IMG/VR virus record: IMGVR_UViG_3300037493_000814
Span: 1-30,696 of that record
Length of the DNA stretch: 30,696 bases
Strand: one strand, 5' to 3'
Source of the DNA: a virus
The notes beneath the pieces are model-generated. The model was not told the origin of the DNA. It searched no databases and saw only the letters and a program-made list of their open reading frames with translations. The position numbers and the translations under genes are program-made. Below, one piece after another: positions 16,314 through 26,133 of the stretch. Numbering within the stretch: position 1 is the first letter of the stretch; each line of letters begins with the position of its first letter.

Positions 16314-17518
16314 TACGGACCTAATAATATCAGATTGCCTGTTAAACTATTATTTCCAGCAGATGTAATCATCAATGATCCACTGTAATTAATGTCAACT
16401 ACTGTACCAAAATACTGTGCTGCTGGATATTGAATTTGTTGTGTTGATATATAATTATTATTATTACTAGAATCAATGTAGGTTAATAATGATGTATAAT
16501 TTGCTGTTGTGATATTACTATCAAATGTTGCTGATATTGCAATTATAGAACCGTTTCCTGAAATACCTTGTGGAGTTGTATCTTCCCCGCCTACTCCAAA
16601 TGTACCAACATTACCAAATGGCAATAATTTTTGAACTTCTGTCCATGAATTACCTGACCCTTTGTAAACATATGCAGCACCGGTTGAACTATTAACGCCC
16701 GGTGCTGTAACTACAATTGTATTACCATCATTACTAATATCAACCTGTGCACCAAAATTATCATTTGCTGCACCATCTGATGCTAATAAAGTAGCAAGCA
16801 ATGATCCACTAGTGCTATCATATACGTATGCTGCCCCACTATAGGTACCATTATTATTAGCCCTATATGCACCAACGGCTAATGTATTGTTACCGTCTAA
16901 TGAAATAGAACATCCAAAAAAGATATTGTTAGCAGTAGGTGCTGGTATATTTGCTAATGATGACCAGGTATTTCCTGAACGTGAAAATGTTCTAACAGTC
17001 TGTGTTCCATATATTATGCTTTCGGCAACAGCAATTACATCACCATTATTATTAATAGACACCGCCGAACCAAAATCAACACAATTTGATGTTGGAGCAT
17101 TTATTTGCTGTTCATAACTCCATGATGTGCCGGATCTAACATAAATTCGTGCGGCGCCTTGTGCTCCAGGTCCCGGAATAGCATTTGGACCAGTTTGTGG
17201 CGCGCCACCGATAAATCTAGTGCCATCATAATCAATATCAATTGAACTACCAAATTCAAGTACAGCGTTTGATCCTTCAAGATTACCAATAACATTTGCT
17301 TGATTTATTAAAACATTATTATTTACAGTATAAACTTTAACTATGCCAGCACTATTGGCAACCGAGTTACTAGCAATTACATAATTACCATCTTCAGAAA
17401 TTGCAACATCTTCACCTACATTTGTATTGGCAAGAACATATATAGGACTATAACCACTAGATCCCTTAGCACTCCAACCATTTGTACTTAGTGAATTAAA
17501 AGTTGAAACAAAACTCAT
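16313..17518 (-). CDS. FG-GAP beta-propeller protein
   Basis: 401 aa with seven imperfect repeats, each FG-x2-(V/I)-x-I-(S/D)-x-(D/N)G-x4-(I/V)-x2-A followed by a strand such as GAAYVY: about residues 30, 90, 150, 200, 250, 310 and 370. This is the integrin-alpha-like FG-GAP pattern and would form a seven-bladed propeller. No signal peptide. Begins by TAATG overlap with the 420-aa fibre gene, so it is made with it. Likely an adhesin or a tip domain on the tail binding glycans or protein. Each loop has Asp/Asn suited to bind Ca2+. Confidence 0.75.
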   Translation of the reverse strand: MSFVSTFNSLSTNGWSAKGSSGYSPIYVLANTNVGEDVAISEDGNYVIASNSVANSAGIVKVYTVNNNVLINQANVIGNLEGSNAVLEFGSSIDIDYDGTRFIGGAPQTGPNAIPGPGAQGAARIYVRSGTSWSYEQQINAPTSNCVDFGSAVSINNNGDVIAVAESIIYGTQTVRTFSRSGNTWSSLANIPAPTANNIFFGCSISLDGNNTLAVGAYRANNNGTYSGAAYVYDSTSGSLLATLLASDGAANDNFGAQVDISNDGNTIVVTAPGVNSSTGAAYVYKGSGNSWTEVQKLLPFGNVGTFGVGGEDTTPQGISGNGSIIAISATFDSNITTANYTSLLTYIDSSNNNNYISTQQIQYPAAQYFGTVVDINYSGSLMITSAGNNSLTGNLILLGP

Positions 17519-18780
17519 TAACCATACCTCGTAGCACTACCCAATATATCATATGTTGGAGTAGTTGATGTTTTTACTATTGTAAATACATACGATGTTA
17601 ATGTATTTGCTACTTGAGATGGTATTACATTAGATGCCCATTTAATTGTTTGTACTGAGGTATCTACTTGTAATGCTGTTATTCCATATGGTGTGCTTCC
17701 TGTTTTGAATACATAAGTACCAGTAATACTTTGTCCATTCGCTAACAAAGTATTTGCTGAAACAGTTGAATTGCCTCTAAAATTTAATGTTAGATTGGCA
17801 CTAGCATTACTAGTTGTATATCTTATTGCATTACTAATAAGATCAAAATTATATGTACCTGTTTGTGCTGCAATTAAATTTAATTGTTCAATGCCATATG
17901 ATAATATTACTGGTGCAGTTACATTTCCTGCGGTAATATTACCAGTTGCACTTATATTGCCTACAGAAATATTACTAGTAACTGAAAGATTATTTGGTAT
18001 TGCTGCATTGCCAGTAGTTTTGTTAAAAGTAAATCCTACATTTCCAGCAAAATTACCACCATCATTAAATTGAATTTGAGTATCACTTCCACCAACAACA
18101 CCATTGCCACTGCCACCGCCACTAACCCATGCTATATTACCAGCACCGTCTGTTTGTAAATATTGACCATTCGTGCCACCTGTAATATGTACATTAGCAT
18201 TTGACCCTAATGCTACATTACTTGCACTAGTTAAATTAATTACTCCGGTGCTTGTTAATCCAGTCAACGTGCCTAAACTAGTGATGTTACTTTGTCCAGC
18301 AATTGTTACATTGCCTGCATATGCAGCATAATTAGCATTAGCAACAGTACCAGTAACATTGGCGCCTGCAACACTATATGCTGTACCTGCAAAGTTTGCA
18401 TAATTAGCATTAGCAACTTGTCCCCATGATAAATTACCTAATCCATCAGTGATTAGAGCATAATTGGCTGAGCCACCTGTAATATGTATATTACCTATTG
18501 CACCTAATGCTACATTGCTAGCATTAATAAAATTAGCAGTAGAAGTAACGTTAATATTTGTTGCAGTAGTTAATCCTCCACCGTATGTAAGGTCGCTAGT
18601 TCCATTTAATATTCCACCGGCATTAAATTGAACTGTCCCTGTGTTTCCACCAGGAACACCTACTCCACCTGTATAAAAGTTTAAACCAATGGCGTCTGGA
18701 GTAAAACTTAAGGTGTTAGTTTCTACTGTAACTGATAAATCAATTGGAGAAATCTCAATAGTTTGAGTAATGTCAGACAT
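17518..18780 (-). CDS. Modular tail fibre protein (420 aa)
   Basis: Beta-rich, Gly/Asn/Thr-rich, no membrane segment. Two copies of a module around NVHITGGTNGQYLQTDGAGN (NIHITGGSANYALITDGLGN earlier), alternating with NANYAxxAG repeats, and one TQIQFNDGG...FTFNKTTGN module. The same two modules occur in the collagen-like fibre ([21 protein letters not shown] and TQIQFND). These are repeats of trimeric fibre shafts. Starts and ends by TAATG overlaps with both neighbours. Likely a side or central fibre. Confidence 0.72.
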   Translation of the reverse strand: MSDITQTIEISPIDLSVTVETNTLSFTPDAIGLNFYTGGVGVPGGNTGTVQFNAGGILNGTSDLTYGGGLTTATNINVTSTANFINASNVALGAIGNIHITGGSANYALITDGLGNLSWGQVANANYANFAGTAYSVAGANVTGTVANANYAAYAGNVTIAGQSNITSLGTLTGLTSTGVINLTSASNVALGSNANVHITGGTNGQYLQTDGAGNIAWVSGGGSGNGVVGGSDTQIQFNDGGNFAGNVGFTFNKTTGNAAIPNNLSVTSNISVGNISATGNITAGNVTAPVILSYGIEQLNLIAAQTGTYNFDLISNAIRYTTSNASANLTLNFRGNSTVSANTLLANGQSITGTYVFKTGSTPYGITALQVDTSVQTIKWASNVIPSQVANTLTSYVFTIVKTSTTPTYDILGSATRYG

Positions 18781-19286
18781 TATTGATACCTTACGATAAA
18801 GCCAATTGGTTCACGACTAAAATCTACTAAACTACTTAATGCGTCAGTTCTTTGTACACCCAATGTAACAATAACCAATGTACTGTTTGCGCCACTGTTT
18901 GCTAATGATATTACTGGAGTAGCATTTGGAGTACCTGTACCACCAGTTAAATTTGTAGGAATATAAAGGTATCCTATACCACTTGCTGCTGTTGTAAATA
19001 CTGCTGTAAGATTAGCACTATATGTTCCTCCACCGGTACTTGGTTGTGGACTATTTAATGTTAAATCTCCTAAATCAACTGTACTAGTAGTTGGATAAGT
19101 AACTGTACTCACAGCATAAAATTTTGCTGCTGTACTTAATGTCCAACCAGTACAATTAATAGCATTGCCAACATTGTCAACAAAACTGAATGGAATTGTA
19201 TAACTCTCACCTGTATATATCTCTAGACATTGCATTTCTGTCCCTGCAATTGTCATCGTCTTTGATCCGTTTAATAATAAACTCAT
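18780..19286 (-). CDS. BppU-like baseplate/fibre adaptor (168 aa)
   Basis: The segment GESYTIPFSFVDNVGNAINC, then TGW and a TVDLGDLTL strand, has the look of BppU-type N-terminal domains that plug receptor-binding proteins into the tail tip. No membrane segment. First gene after the tail hub, preceded by AAGGAAACAAAATT and an ATAAATAGATAT motif (19301), so fibre expression may start here. Family assignment is tentative. Confidence 0.6.
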   Translation of the reverse strand: MSLLLNGSKTMTIAGTEMQCLEIYTGESYTIPFSFVDNVGNAINCTGWTLSTAAKFYAVSTVTYPTTSTVDLGDLTLNSPQPSTGGGTYSANLTAVFTTAASGIGYLYIPTNLTGGTGTPNATPVISLANSGANSTLVIVTLGVQRTDALSSLVDFSREPIGFIVRYQ

Positions 19287-19300
19287 AATTTTGTTTCCTT

Positions 19301-19314
19301 ATATCTATTTATAT
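19301..19314 (-). promoter_or_regulatory. TATAAATAGATAT motif, promoter for fibre module
   Basis: Minus-strand ATATAAATAGATAT with a perfect TATAAATA, in the 36-bp gap between the tail hub stop and the ATG at 19286. A -35 is not evident. Member of the recurrent motif set. Confidence 0.5.
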
Positions 19315-19322
19315 CTTTTTTG

Positions 19323-21896
19323 TTATAATACTGATCCAGGACCAATGTATCGTTGTTGAACCGCATAAGTTCCTGCATATACTGTTAAATTACTACTAGC
19401 CGTTATGTTTCTAATAAATCCGCCAACTTCTATTACTTCACTTGAGGCTTGCAAATTAATCGTAAAAGATGCGATTGAAGTATATGGATCTGCATTAGTT
19501 GTTGTATATGTTTGCAAATATTGTGTTTGCAAAACATTATTTCCAGCATCATTACTAAAACGAACATATGGAACAATTTGATATAATGTAGTTGCGGTAT
19601 CGGATGATACATTAAATGTTCCTTGACTTATGATTAATTCTGTATCATCCCATGTAACACTTGATAAATCTACCCCAATTAATTTATACCAGTTTTGATA
19701 ACTACTAAGACTGGTACTAATATATAGTAATGTTGATATTGCAGGTGTCCATGCAGCAGTACTATTTGCAGCATAACCATTTGCAGTAGTTGCTGTTCCC
19801 TGAGCATATGGAAATATATAACTAGCACCGGGGGCAGATCCAGGATAAATTAATGGTATATTTCTAGTGGTAGTACTTGTAGCGGCTACTGGAATTTGTA
19901 ATGAACCGCCGGCATTAGGTACGTCATAACTAGTTACAACTACTGCTCCTGTGGCACTTGGACTTAATTGATTAAAACTTAAACCACCTGTATTTGATAC
20001 AGGATCATATGTTGTTACCTGAGGACCTGCCCATACATATGATGCACTTGCCGCTGATTTATAACCACTCTCAGTTGTTCTTGCTGTAGTAGACCAATAA
20101 TATGTAGCAGGTGGTAAATTAACAACACTAACAGATACTGATGTACTAACTGCAAATGGTGTTCCATCACTTGTTTGAACCGTGGTGTATGATTTATGTG
20201 TGTCAACATTACTAGTCAATCCATAATTAAAATCCATAAACATAGTACTACCAACCGCAGGTGTTGTACTTGCTACACTAAAACCTGCCACGGTTCCATT
20301 TGCTAATGGATTAGTTGTAATAGTAGGGGTGCCAGGATTGTCTAACCATTTTGGATTAATTAATCCTGTGTTTGCTTCTGGTATAAAATCATTTAATGGA
20401 TCGTTAGCATATATGGTATCGTTATATTCAAACGCTGAGATACGAGCACCCAAGAATCCTGACTCATCTTTAACTTCTTGTACTTGACTTACACGGAATA
20501 ACTTTTCACTCCAGCCATACTCTGCTAATGTAACTCTTACAACATCGCCTGCTTCAATTTGTATACCACTATAGTCTAACGCACAAGTGATAATCAAATC
20601 TTCACGACTTTGTAGCAATCTACGCTCACCAAGATATGCTGCTTGAATATAGTTGTTTACTTGAGGATAGTTAACACTCAATTGATTTACCGCTTCGTTT
20701 GGACTCATTACTGCTGGCACATAGTCAACTAAGTTGAATACTCTGTAATCAGTTTGATCTTTAATGTTTACATTTGGATAACCAACTTCTAAACTGTTAT
20801 ATGTATTGTTTAAGTCAATTGGATTGATATCAATGCCACCAATTAATTTAGAACTGTCAATCAAATACAAGTCATTGAAGGTAGTGTAATCTAAATAACT
20901 TTGATTGATAACAACTTTCCATTGTCCAGTCAATTCGCTGTATTGTAGCCAACTATCGCAAGCATCACATAAATCTTGTAAGTTTGCTAAACAGTTTTGT
21001 CCTGTGTTGATAGGGCCATTGATACGATATCTTGCTTGTGTTGCGGTGCCACCACCTGTAGGTATATAATCAATCAATTCATCACTATATGCGACCAATG
21101 CTGCTAAACTTGCTGTATCAACATTGGCTACTGGAATGGCACAACCGTATACTGTGTTAGTCAAATAATCTTCAATAACATCACCTGGATTATCTAAATC
21201 ATTAATCAATTGAAAATTCAAACTTCCAATTTGTGTTGTGCCGGCATCAGTATTGTATTTTAACTCAACAATAGCAAACGCACAACTACTCATTGTGTCT
21301 GTTGCTGACCAACGACTATCAATTGGGATACTAACATCTGAAAGTATTTGTATTGCAGTTTGCCCACCAGTATTGATACCACTACTACTGCCATCATTAA
21401 ACAAATATATAAACATGTTGCCAGCAATTTTGGTATCTGTTTGTGGAGGAACAGCGTTGTTTGTTAAACTTAAGACTTTGGCAGCATCACCACCAGTGCC
21501 TAGTGTTACTAAGTCACCATTGTAATATATGTTACCAAATGTATATGTACCTGTATCTGTTACTTCACTTAACGCACAAACATAGTACATTGTTTGTTGG
21601 TCAGTACTAAGTATCGCATCAGTAATCGTAGGACCAACATATGCTGAACCATATACTACTGGAATCTTGTTAACTGTTGTTGGAGACTTCTGCGCTCTTG
21701 GATCTGCTGCTGGTGTATTGCTACCTGCTGCTGGCGTATCAGTAGTATTTGATATTAATTTACTAATACCAATTGTCAATAATGTTCTTGCGGCAAACGC
21801 ACCAACAGCACCAATTGCTGATGCTGCTGCGGCACCAATACCAATTGCTCCTGCTATTGCTGTGACACCTGCTGCTATGGCTGTAAAAACTGGCAT
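19323..21896 (-). CDS. gpJ-like tail tip / central hub protein
   Basis: 857 aa. The N-terminal 45 residues are an Ala/Gly-rich hydrophobic segment, as in lambda gpJ-type and related tail tip proteins. Then IPVVYGSAYVGPTITDAILS (79-98 approx.), a beta-rich body with the hub-like phrase AGDVVRVTLAEYGWSEKLFR near 450, and a C-terminal half with FN3-like strands (APATYYWSTTAR type) after about residue 515. This protein closes the tail tube and usually positions or forms the receptor-binding end. Starts 2 nt after the GNAT gene. Length is moderate for the family (lambda gpJ is 1132 aa). Confidence 0.8.
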   Translation of the reverse strand: MPVFTAIAAGVTAIAGAIGIGAAAASAIGAVGAFAARTLLTIGISKLISNTTDTPAAGSNTPAADPRAQKSPTTVNKIPVVYGSAYVGPTITDAILSTDQQTMYYVCALSEVTDTGTYTFGNIYYNGDLVTLGTGGDAAKVLSLTNNAVPPQTDTKIAGNMFIYLFNDGSSSGINTGGQTAIQILSDVSIPIDSRWSATDTMSSCAFAIVELKYNTDAGTTQIGSLNFQLINDLDNPGDVIEDYLTNTVYGCAIPVANVDTASLAALVAYSDELIDYIPTGGGTATQARYRINGPINTGQNCLANLQDLCDACDSWLQYSELTGQWKVVINQSYLDYTTFNDLYLIDSSKLIGGIDINPIDLNNTYNSLEVGYPNVNIKDQTDYRVFNLVDYVPAVMSPNEAVNQLSVNYPQVNNYIQAAYLGERRLLQSREDLIITCALDYSGIQIEAGDVVRVTLAEYGWSEKLFRVSQVQEVKDESGFLGARISAFEYNDTIYANDPLNDFIPEANTGLINPKWLDNPGTPTITTNPLANGTVAGFSVASTTPAVGSTMFMDFNYGLTSNVDTHKSYTTVQTSDGTPFAVSTSVSVSVVNLPPATYYWSTTARTTESGYKSAASASYVWAGPQVTTYDPVSNTGGLSFNQLSPSATGAVVVTSYDVPNAGGSLQIPVAATSTTTRNIPLIYPGSAPGASYIFPYAQGTATTANGYAANSTAAWTPAISTLLYISTSLSSYQNWYKLIGVDLSSVTWDDTELIISQGTFNVSSDTATTLYQIVPYVRFSNDAGNNVLQTQYLQTYTTTNADPYTSIASFTINLQASSEVIEVGGFIRNITASSNLTVYAGTYAVQQRYIGPGSVL

Positions 21897-21897
21897 C

Positions 21898-22341
21898 TTA
21901 TGTACTCCAGGTATGCTCTATGGGCTTGAAGCCAAAACGTGAATAATTCAATGTCTGGCCCTCCATTTGGCTTATCGTGTAATTTGCTATCATTGAGTCG
22001 TCTTTCATTTGTTCACATTCTTTTACATATTCTTTAAGCAATCTGTAACCTGCTGTGCCACCTCTATGTTCTAACTCTACCCAATAGGCAATCTCATTCA
22101 TTATGTATTTGCTATTGTCCCACAAGAATGGCACTTTGTATGCTATCAACATACCAACTAATTCATCATTTTTTTCAGCAACTAATGCTATGCCAGCGCC
22201 TGCTAATATATGTGTAAGTACTCTCAATGCTGTTTGTTCATCAGCAATGTTTAGTCCCTCTATATCACCAGAGTCATGGTAATGCCAAAGCATATTGATT
22301 ATGCTTCTAGCATCATATTTGGTAGCATGTCTTATCTTCAT
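21898..22341 (-). CDS. GNAT family acetyltransferase in the tail module
   Basis: 147 aa. N-terminus MKIRHATKYDARSIINML is the GNAT motif C start; motif A is seen at YWVELEHRGGTAGYRLL (86-102), the acetyl-CoA loop; the end FGFKPIEHTW is the usual final strand. It would transfer an acetyl group to a small molecule or protein amine. It lies between two tail proteins with ATGA overlap upstream and 1 nt downstream, so it is made with the tail. Comparable acetyltransferases appear in tail clusters of other aquatic phages; the substrate is unknown. Confidence 0.82.
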   Translation of the reverse strand: MKIRHATKYDARSIINMLWHYHDSGDIEGLNIADEQTALRVLTHILAGAGIALVAEKNDELVGMLIAYKVPFLWDNSKYIMNEIAYWVELEHRGGTAGYRLLKEYVKECEQMKDDSMIANYTISQMEGQTLNYSRFGFKPIEHTWST

Positions 22342-23012
22342 CTTGGAGACCTAGTGCTTTGATTGCCTTGCGCTGAAGTTGCTGATGCTGTACTTTGTGT
22401 TGTTGCGCCTTCTTTTGGCTTCACACCAAAGTCAAAATATTGATCTGCTAAACTATAAACATTATCCATTGAGGTATCAGTGGCTGATACAGAAAATGAT
22501 TTCCAACTCTCACCATTTGTCTTGCGTCCAGCAACACGATTCTCTAATACATTTTTATAACTACTTGCATTTAATGTAATGGTAAAGTTGTCTACTAAAT
22601 CACGGCGTTCTTCAGTTATATTGTAACTTGTTACAATGCCAGTAAAACGCTGTGCAGTGCTGGTCAATACATAATTGGCATTGTAGAAACCTCTGATGAC
22701 TTCAATCTTACTACCACGAATTTTTGTACCTAATACGATTGCCATGTTGTCTGAGCCATCACTAGGGATACCACTCAAACTGATTGATGTATCTGCTGAT
22801 GTAACACGAATGTCTCTTTGTTGAATACCTACAGCAAGCAATCCACCCAATGGGCTATACTGTGTTCCACCAATTGTCTCATACTTATAAGCACTTGAAA
22901 ATGTGTAAATGGTTGTATCCGCTGTGTTTGCCACATCGTTATAAATTGTTAGTTTAACAAACTCAGCACTATTAATGCTATTTTTATCGTCAACTGCTGG
23001 TATGATTTCCAT
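22338..23012 (-). CDS. Tail tip protein (224 aa), gpL-like position
   Basis: Beta-rich N-terminal 150 residues (VKLTIYN, YSPLGGLLAVGIQQRDIRV, TSISLSGIP), typical of tail-tip beta domains of the DUF2163 or DUF1833 kind. GRKTNGESWKSFSVSATDTS follows at about 160-180, and the last 30 residues are a disordered Ser/Thr/Gln tail. Sits between a Dit-like protein and the hub, as gpL does in lambda. Overlaps both neighbours (TAATG before, ATGA after). No CxxC or C-terminal NlpC/P60 domain. Confidence 0.62.
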   Translation of the reverse strand: MEIIPAVDDKNSINSAEFVKLTIYNDVANTADTTIYTFSSAYKYETIGGTQYSPLGGLLAVGIQQRDIRVTSADTSISLSGIPSDGSDNMAIVLGTKIRGSKIEVIRGFYNANYVLTSTAQRFTGIVTSYNITEERRDLVDNFTITLNASSYKNVLENRVAGRKTNGESWKSFSVSATDTSMDNVYSLADQYFDFGVKPKEGATTQSTASATSAQGNQSTRSPR

Positions 23013-23698
23013 TATGCTTCTCCAACAAATTCGTAAAGATAGAAATTATCTGACCATTCTAAGTAAGCATTGTTTGTTGTTATACCACTTGCAATTTGCC
23101 AACCGCCGGGTATTAATTTATACACGGGCATGTTAGGACAGAATACATTAAATGTACAATCATTACCAACTGTGATACCATATCCAGTAACGCTACTTGA
23201 TATGATGTTTGGTCTGCTTGTTGTAATGGTTACTGTTCCACTAGTGCCACGCAAAACATCTTGCTGAGTTGTGAATGGGTATGGGAAAGTATTGATTTGA
23301 ATCAAGTCATTCTTTTTAAACATTACTGTAGTTGCTGCTACAGTAGGTAAGCCACTCAATACCAATTGATTGCCAGTATAACTTACTACTGTTAATCCAC
23401 TTAGTTGTGTGTTAGTCAATGAACCTTGATATCTAAATATCCAACTAAGTTTGGGGTTGTTGCTAAATGTTACTTCTTGGTTATTAAAAGTATCTAATGT
23501 ATCAAGTTCTTCCATCAATGCTCTAGCATCACTATAGCGAAAACTGTTTGGCATTTCAACTGTAATCTTCCATGGATTCTTTGTTGGTGTTTGACTAACA
23601 CGAGGTATTTCGTTTCGTGTAAATTGTGTTCCAACAACATTACGACGGTTAAACTTAATCGTGTTACAATTGTCTAAGATTGTTTGTAATCCGCTCAT
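23012..23698 (-). CDS. Distal-tail-like protein (228 aa)
   Basis: First gene after the tape measure, where distal tail (Dit) or gpM-type proteins lie. Beta-rich with an early helix at 55-70 (SDARALMEELDTL). Near 170-190 is a hydrophobic FNVFCPNMPVYKLIPGG strand pair. AAGGAATAATAA precedes the ATG. It would cap the tube at the tip and join it to the hub. Identification is by position and secondary structure only. Confidence 0.6.
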   Translation of the reverse strand: MSGLQTILDNCNTIKFNRRNVVGTQFTRNEIPRVSQTPTKNPWKITVEMPNSFRYSDARALMEELDTLDTFNNQEVTFSNNPKLSWIFRYQGSLTNTQLSGLTVVSYTGNQLVLSGLPTVAATTVMFKKNDLIQINTFPYPFTTQQDVLRGTSGTVTITTSRPNIISSSVTGYGITVGNDCTFNVFCPNMPVYKLIPGGWQIASGITTNNAYLEWSDNFYLYEFVGEA

Positions 23699-23708
23699 TT
23701 ATTATTCC

Positions 23709-26132
23709 TTATCTGTTACCGTAAGGTAATTCTTTTTGTGCTAACTGTACTGTACCAAGTAATGATTTACGATTCTCAGCAAACATTTGCGCTACACTCT
23801 TACTATCTATCGCTGATATGTTGTTGGTAATATATGTCTTGTTAACAACACCACCATCCATGCCTGCACCATTTGGTATGATTGTTCCTGCTGATCTTGG
23901 TATAAACAATTCAGGACCTTTCTCACCAACAATACTTGGCTTGTTGATTGGTGGACTACCACCTTCAGCAAAGCCTAACATGTTTCCAATAAATGAGAAT
24001 ATACCACCACCGCCACCTATCATTCCTAATAATTTGGTTGCTTGTGCTTTCAATTCAATCTTAATCAAATCTTGTATGATAGACTTAGCCAAATCTCCGA
24101 AACTAAACTTACCATTTTCAACAAAGTTATCAATAGCACTATTCATATTGCTAGTGACTGCACTAAACACTTCTCCTGCTCTCGTGGCAGCGTTGGTTGC
24201 GTTATCCATGTAATTGTCAAACGCTGTTTTCCAACCTTGTTCCCATGAACGACTTGCTGCTAAGTTATCCATTTGTGATTTAGCAATGCCTTCATATGCT
24301 GTGGCAATTTTATCTAATCCATCAGCCAATTCTTTTGCTTGTGCTGTTGACAAATCCATATCTTCAAAGCCTGCTGAGAATGCTCTGCCTGCTTCTAGTG
24401 CGGCTTTACGAGCATTTTCTTGGATTTGTGCCATTTGTTTTTCTAATGGATTGCGTCCTGCTTGTGCTGTTTCAAATCCTTGATCAACTTTCTTATCATT
24501 GATCCCTTGCATTATACCAGCCAATGTTTGTTGACGACTAATCTGATCTTCAATTGCTTTGACCATATTTTGTTGGTCTTGTAATCTAGCAGCCTCAATC
24601 ATTTTGGCACTTTGTAAATCTACTATTTGTTCACCAATCTTTCGTTTAAAAAGAACAAACAAATTGTCTGTGTCACTGGCTTCTTGTTGAATCAATTTAA
24701 TTCTTTTGCCTAATAAATTATTGGCTTCTTCATCTTTGGTTAATGATTTTTCTTGTTCTAATTTTTGAATTATTCTACTAAATTCTTCTTGCTTACTAAC
24801 ACGAGCCATTTCAAGATCAAATAACTTAGTTTGTACTTCTTTTTGATCTTCAGTAAGCCCAACTAGGCCCTTTTCAAATGTTAATTTAGTACTCATGTTG
24901 CTTAACTCTTGACCCTGCATACTCAATGATTGTTTAGAATTTAATGCGGCTTTAGCAACTTCAGCATTAAATTTCTTTGTGGCCTCTTCACCGCGCTTAA
25001 TCTTAGCCTGCTGTTCATCAAGATATTCCTGCATTCGTCTAGTATCTTCAGCGGAATAACTACGTCCTTGTGGACCTTCTACGTCTTTGCCAAAACCCAA
25101 ATATTCTCTCATGGCACCAATGGCACCGCCAATTGCTGTGCTTAAACTGAACCAATGTTTTGCTAAAAATGCAGTACTAATACCCATAGCATTTAATACT
25201 ACAATAACTTTAGCACCTAACCCACCGCCTAATTCTTGAAGGGTAAGAAGCAAATTGCTTCTAGTCAATGGGTTAGATAATGCTCTAAATAATCCTATTA
25301 TTCCACCTGTTAAATTAGTTATGGCTCCGTATGCGGCAACTGCTGCTGCACCTAATACATACAATGCTCTACCTATTAAAGTAAATCCTGCAACAATTAC
25401 AGCCCCAATTACTGCTGCTTTTAATATATCAAAAAATTTACCAAGTGCATCAGTACTAACTTTTACACTATTAATAAAATCTGTAATAGGTTGAATTGCT
25501 TTAAGTAATTCTAATTGTAATGTTTTAATGGCAGCAGCAATATTATCATTAGCATCTGCACCACTCTTAATAGCAGAACTATATCTTGCGGCTTTTTCAC
25601 TGGCTTCATCAAAGTCAGCGGCAACATTCTTAAAATTAACTAATTTTGCTTCTTTGCCTAATAATTCTGTAGCAAGTCTTGCTCTAGTAGCAACATCGGT
25701 GATGCCGGCAAGACCTTTAATTGCTTGCTCAAATATTTGACTACTTGTTTTTGTTCTTAGGTCAGTTAAACTTACACCAACTTGTTTGAATGCTTCACGC
25801 CCACTGCCCGCTGAATTTGCTGCGTCATCAATACTAGCAACTAACTTTGCTATACCCTTTTGAGCCCCTTCAACTGTTCCACCATTGGCTTGAACTGCTG
25901 CGCTGAAACCTAATACTTTTTGTATTGATATCTCAGTAGCATCACTTAAATCGCTAATTGAATCAGCAAATTTAATAGCACTAGAAATCATTGATCCAAA
26001 TGCAATACTACCAAGTGCTGCGCCTAATGCATTAAAACTAGTTTTTAATCTAGCAATTTGTGTTTCTACTTTATTGAGTGTGGTAAGGGCAGGAGCACCA
26101 TTAATGTCCATTGTATACGTTAAATCTGCCAT
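23709..26132 (-). CDS. Tape measure protein
   Basis: 807 aa, the largest tail-module protein. Long helical/coiled-coil stretches, hydrophobic membrane-like region at about 238-285, a Gln/Glu/Lys-rich rod at about 360-580, and the lambda-type C-terminus: NGKFSFGDLAKSIIQDLI, a GGGGG linker, then VGEKGPELFIPRSAGTIIPN. It sets tail length and is ejected into the host envelope. At about 0.15 nm per residue a tail of roughly 120 nm is predicted. No lysozyme or peptidase motif seen. AAAAGGAAAGTAAG precedes the ATG. Confidence 0.92.
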   Translation of the reverse strand: MADLTYTMDINGAPALTTLNKVETQIARLKTSFNALGAALGSIAFGSMISSAIKFADSISDLSDATEISIQKVLGFSAAVQANGGTVEGAQKGIAKLVASIDDAANSAGSGREAFKQVGVSLTDLRTKTSSQIFEQAIKGLAGITDVATRARLATELLGKEAKLVNFKNVAADFDEASEKAARYSSAIKSGADANDNIAAAIKTLQLELLKAIQPITDFINSVKVSTDALGKFFDILKAAVIGAVIVAGFTLIGRALYVLGAAAVAAYGAITNLTGGIIGLFRALSNPLTRSNLLLTLQELGGGLGAKVIVVLNAMGISTAFLAKHWFSLSTAIGGAIGAMREYLGFGKDVEGPQGRSYSAEDTRRMQEYLDEQQAKIKRGEEATKKFNAEVAKAALNSKQSLSMQGQELSNMSTKLTFEKGLVGLTEDQKEVQTKLFDLEMARVSKQEEFSRIIQKLEQEKSLTKDEEANNLLGKRIKLIQQEASDTDNLFVLFKRKIGEQIVDLQSAKMIEAARLQDQQNMVKAIEDQISRQQTLAGIMQGINDKKVDQGFETAQAGRNPLEKQMAQIQENARKAALEAGRAFSAGFEDMDLSTAQAKELADGLDKIATAYEGIAKSQMDNLAASRSWEQGWKTAFDNYMDNATNAATRAGEVFSAVTSNMNSAIDNFVENGKFSFGDLAKSIIQDLIKIELKAQATKLLGMIGGGGGIFSFIGNMLGFAEGGSPPINKPSIVGEKGPELFIPRSAGTIIPNGAGMDGGVVNKTYITNNISAIDSKSVAQMFAENRKSLLGTVQLAQKELPYGNR

Positions 26133-26133
26133 C

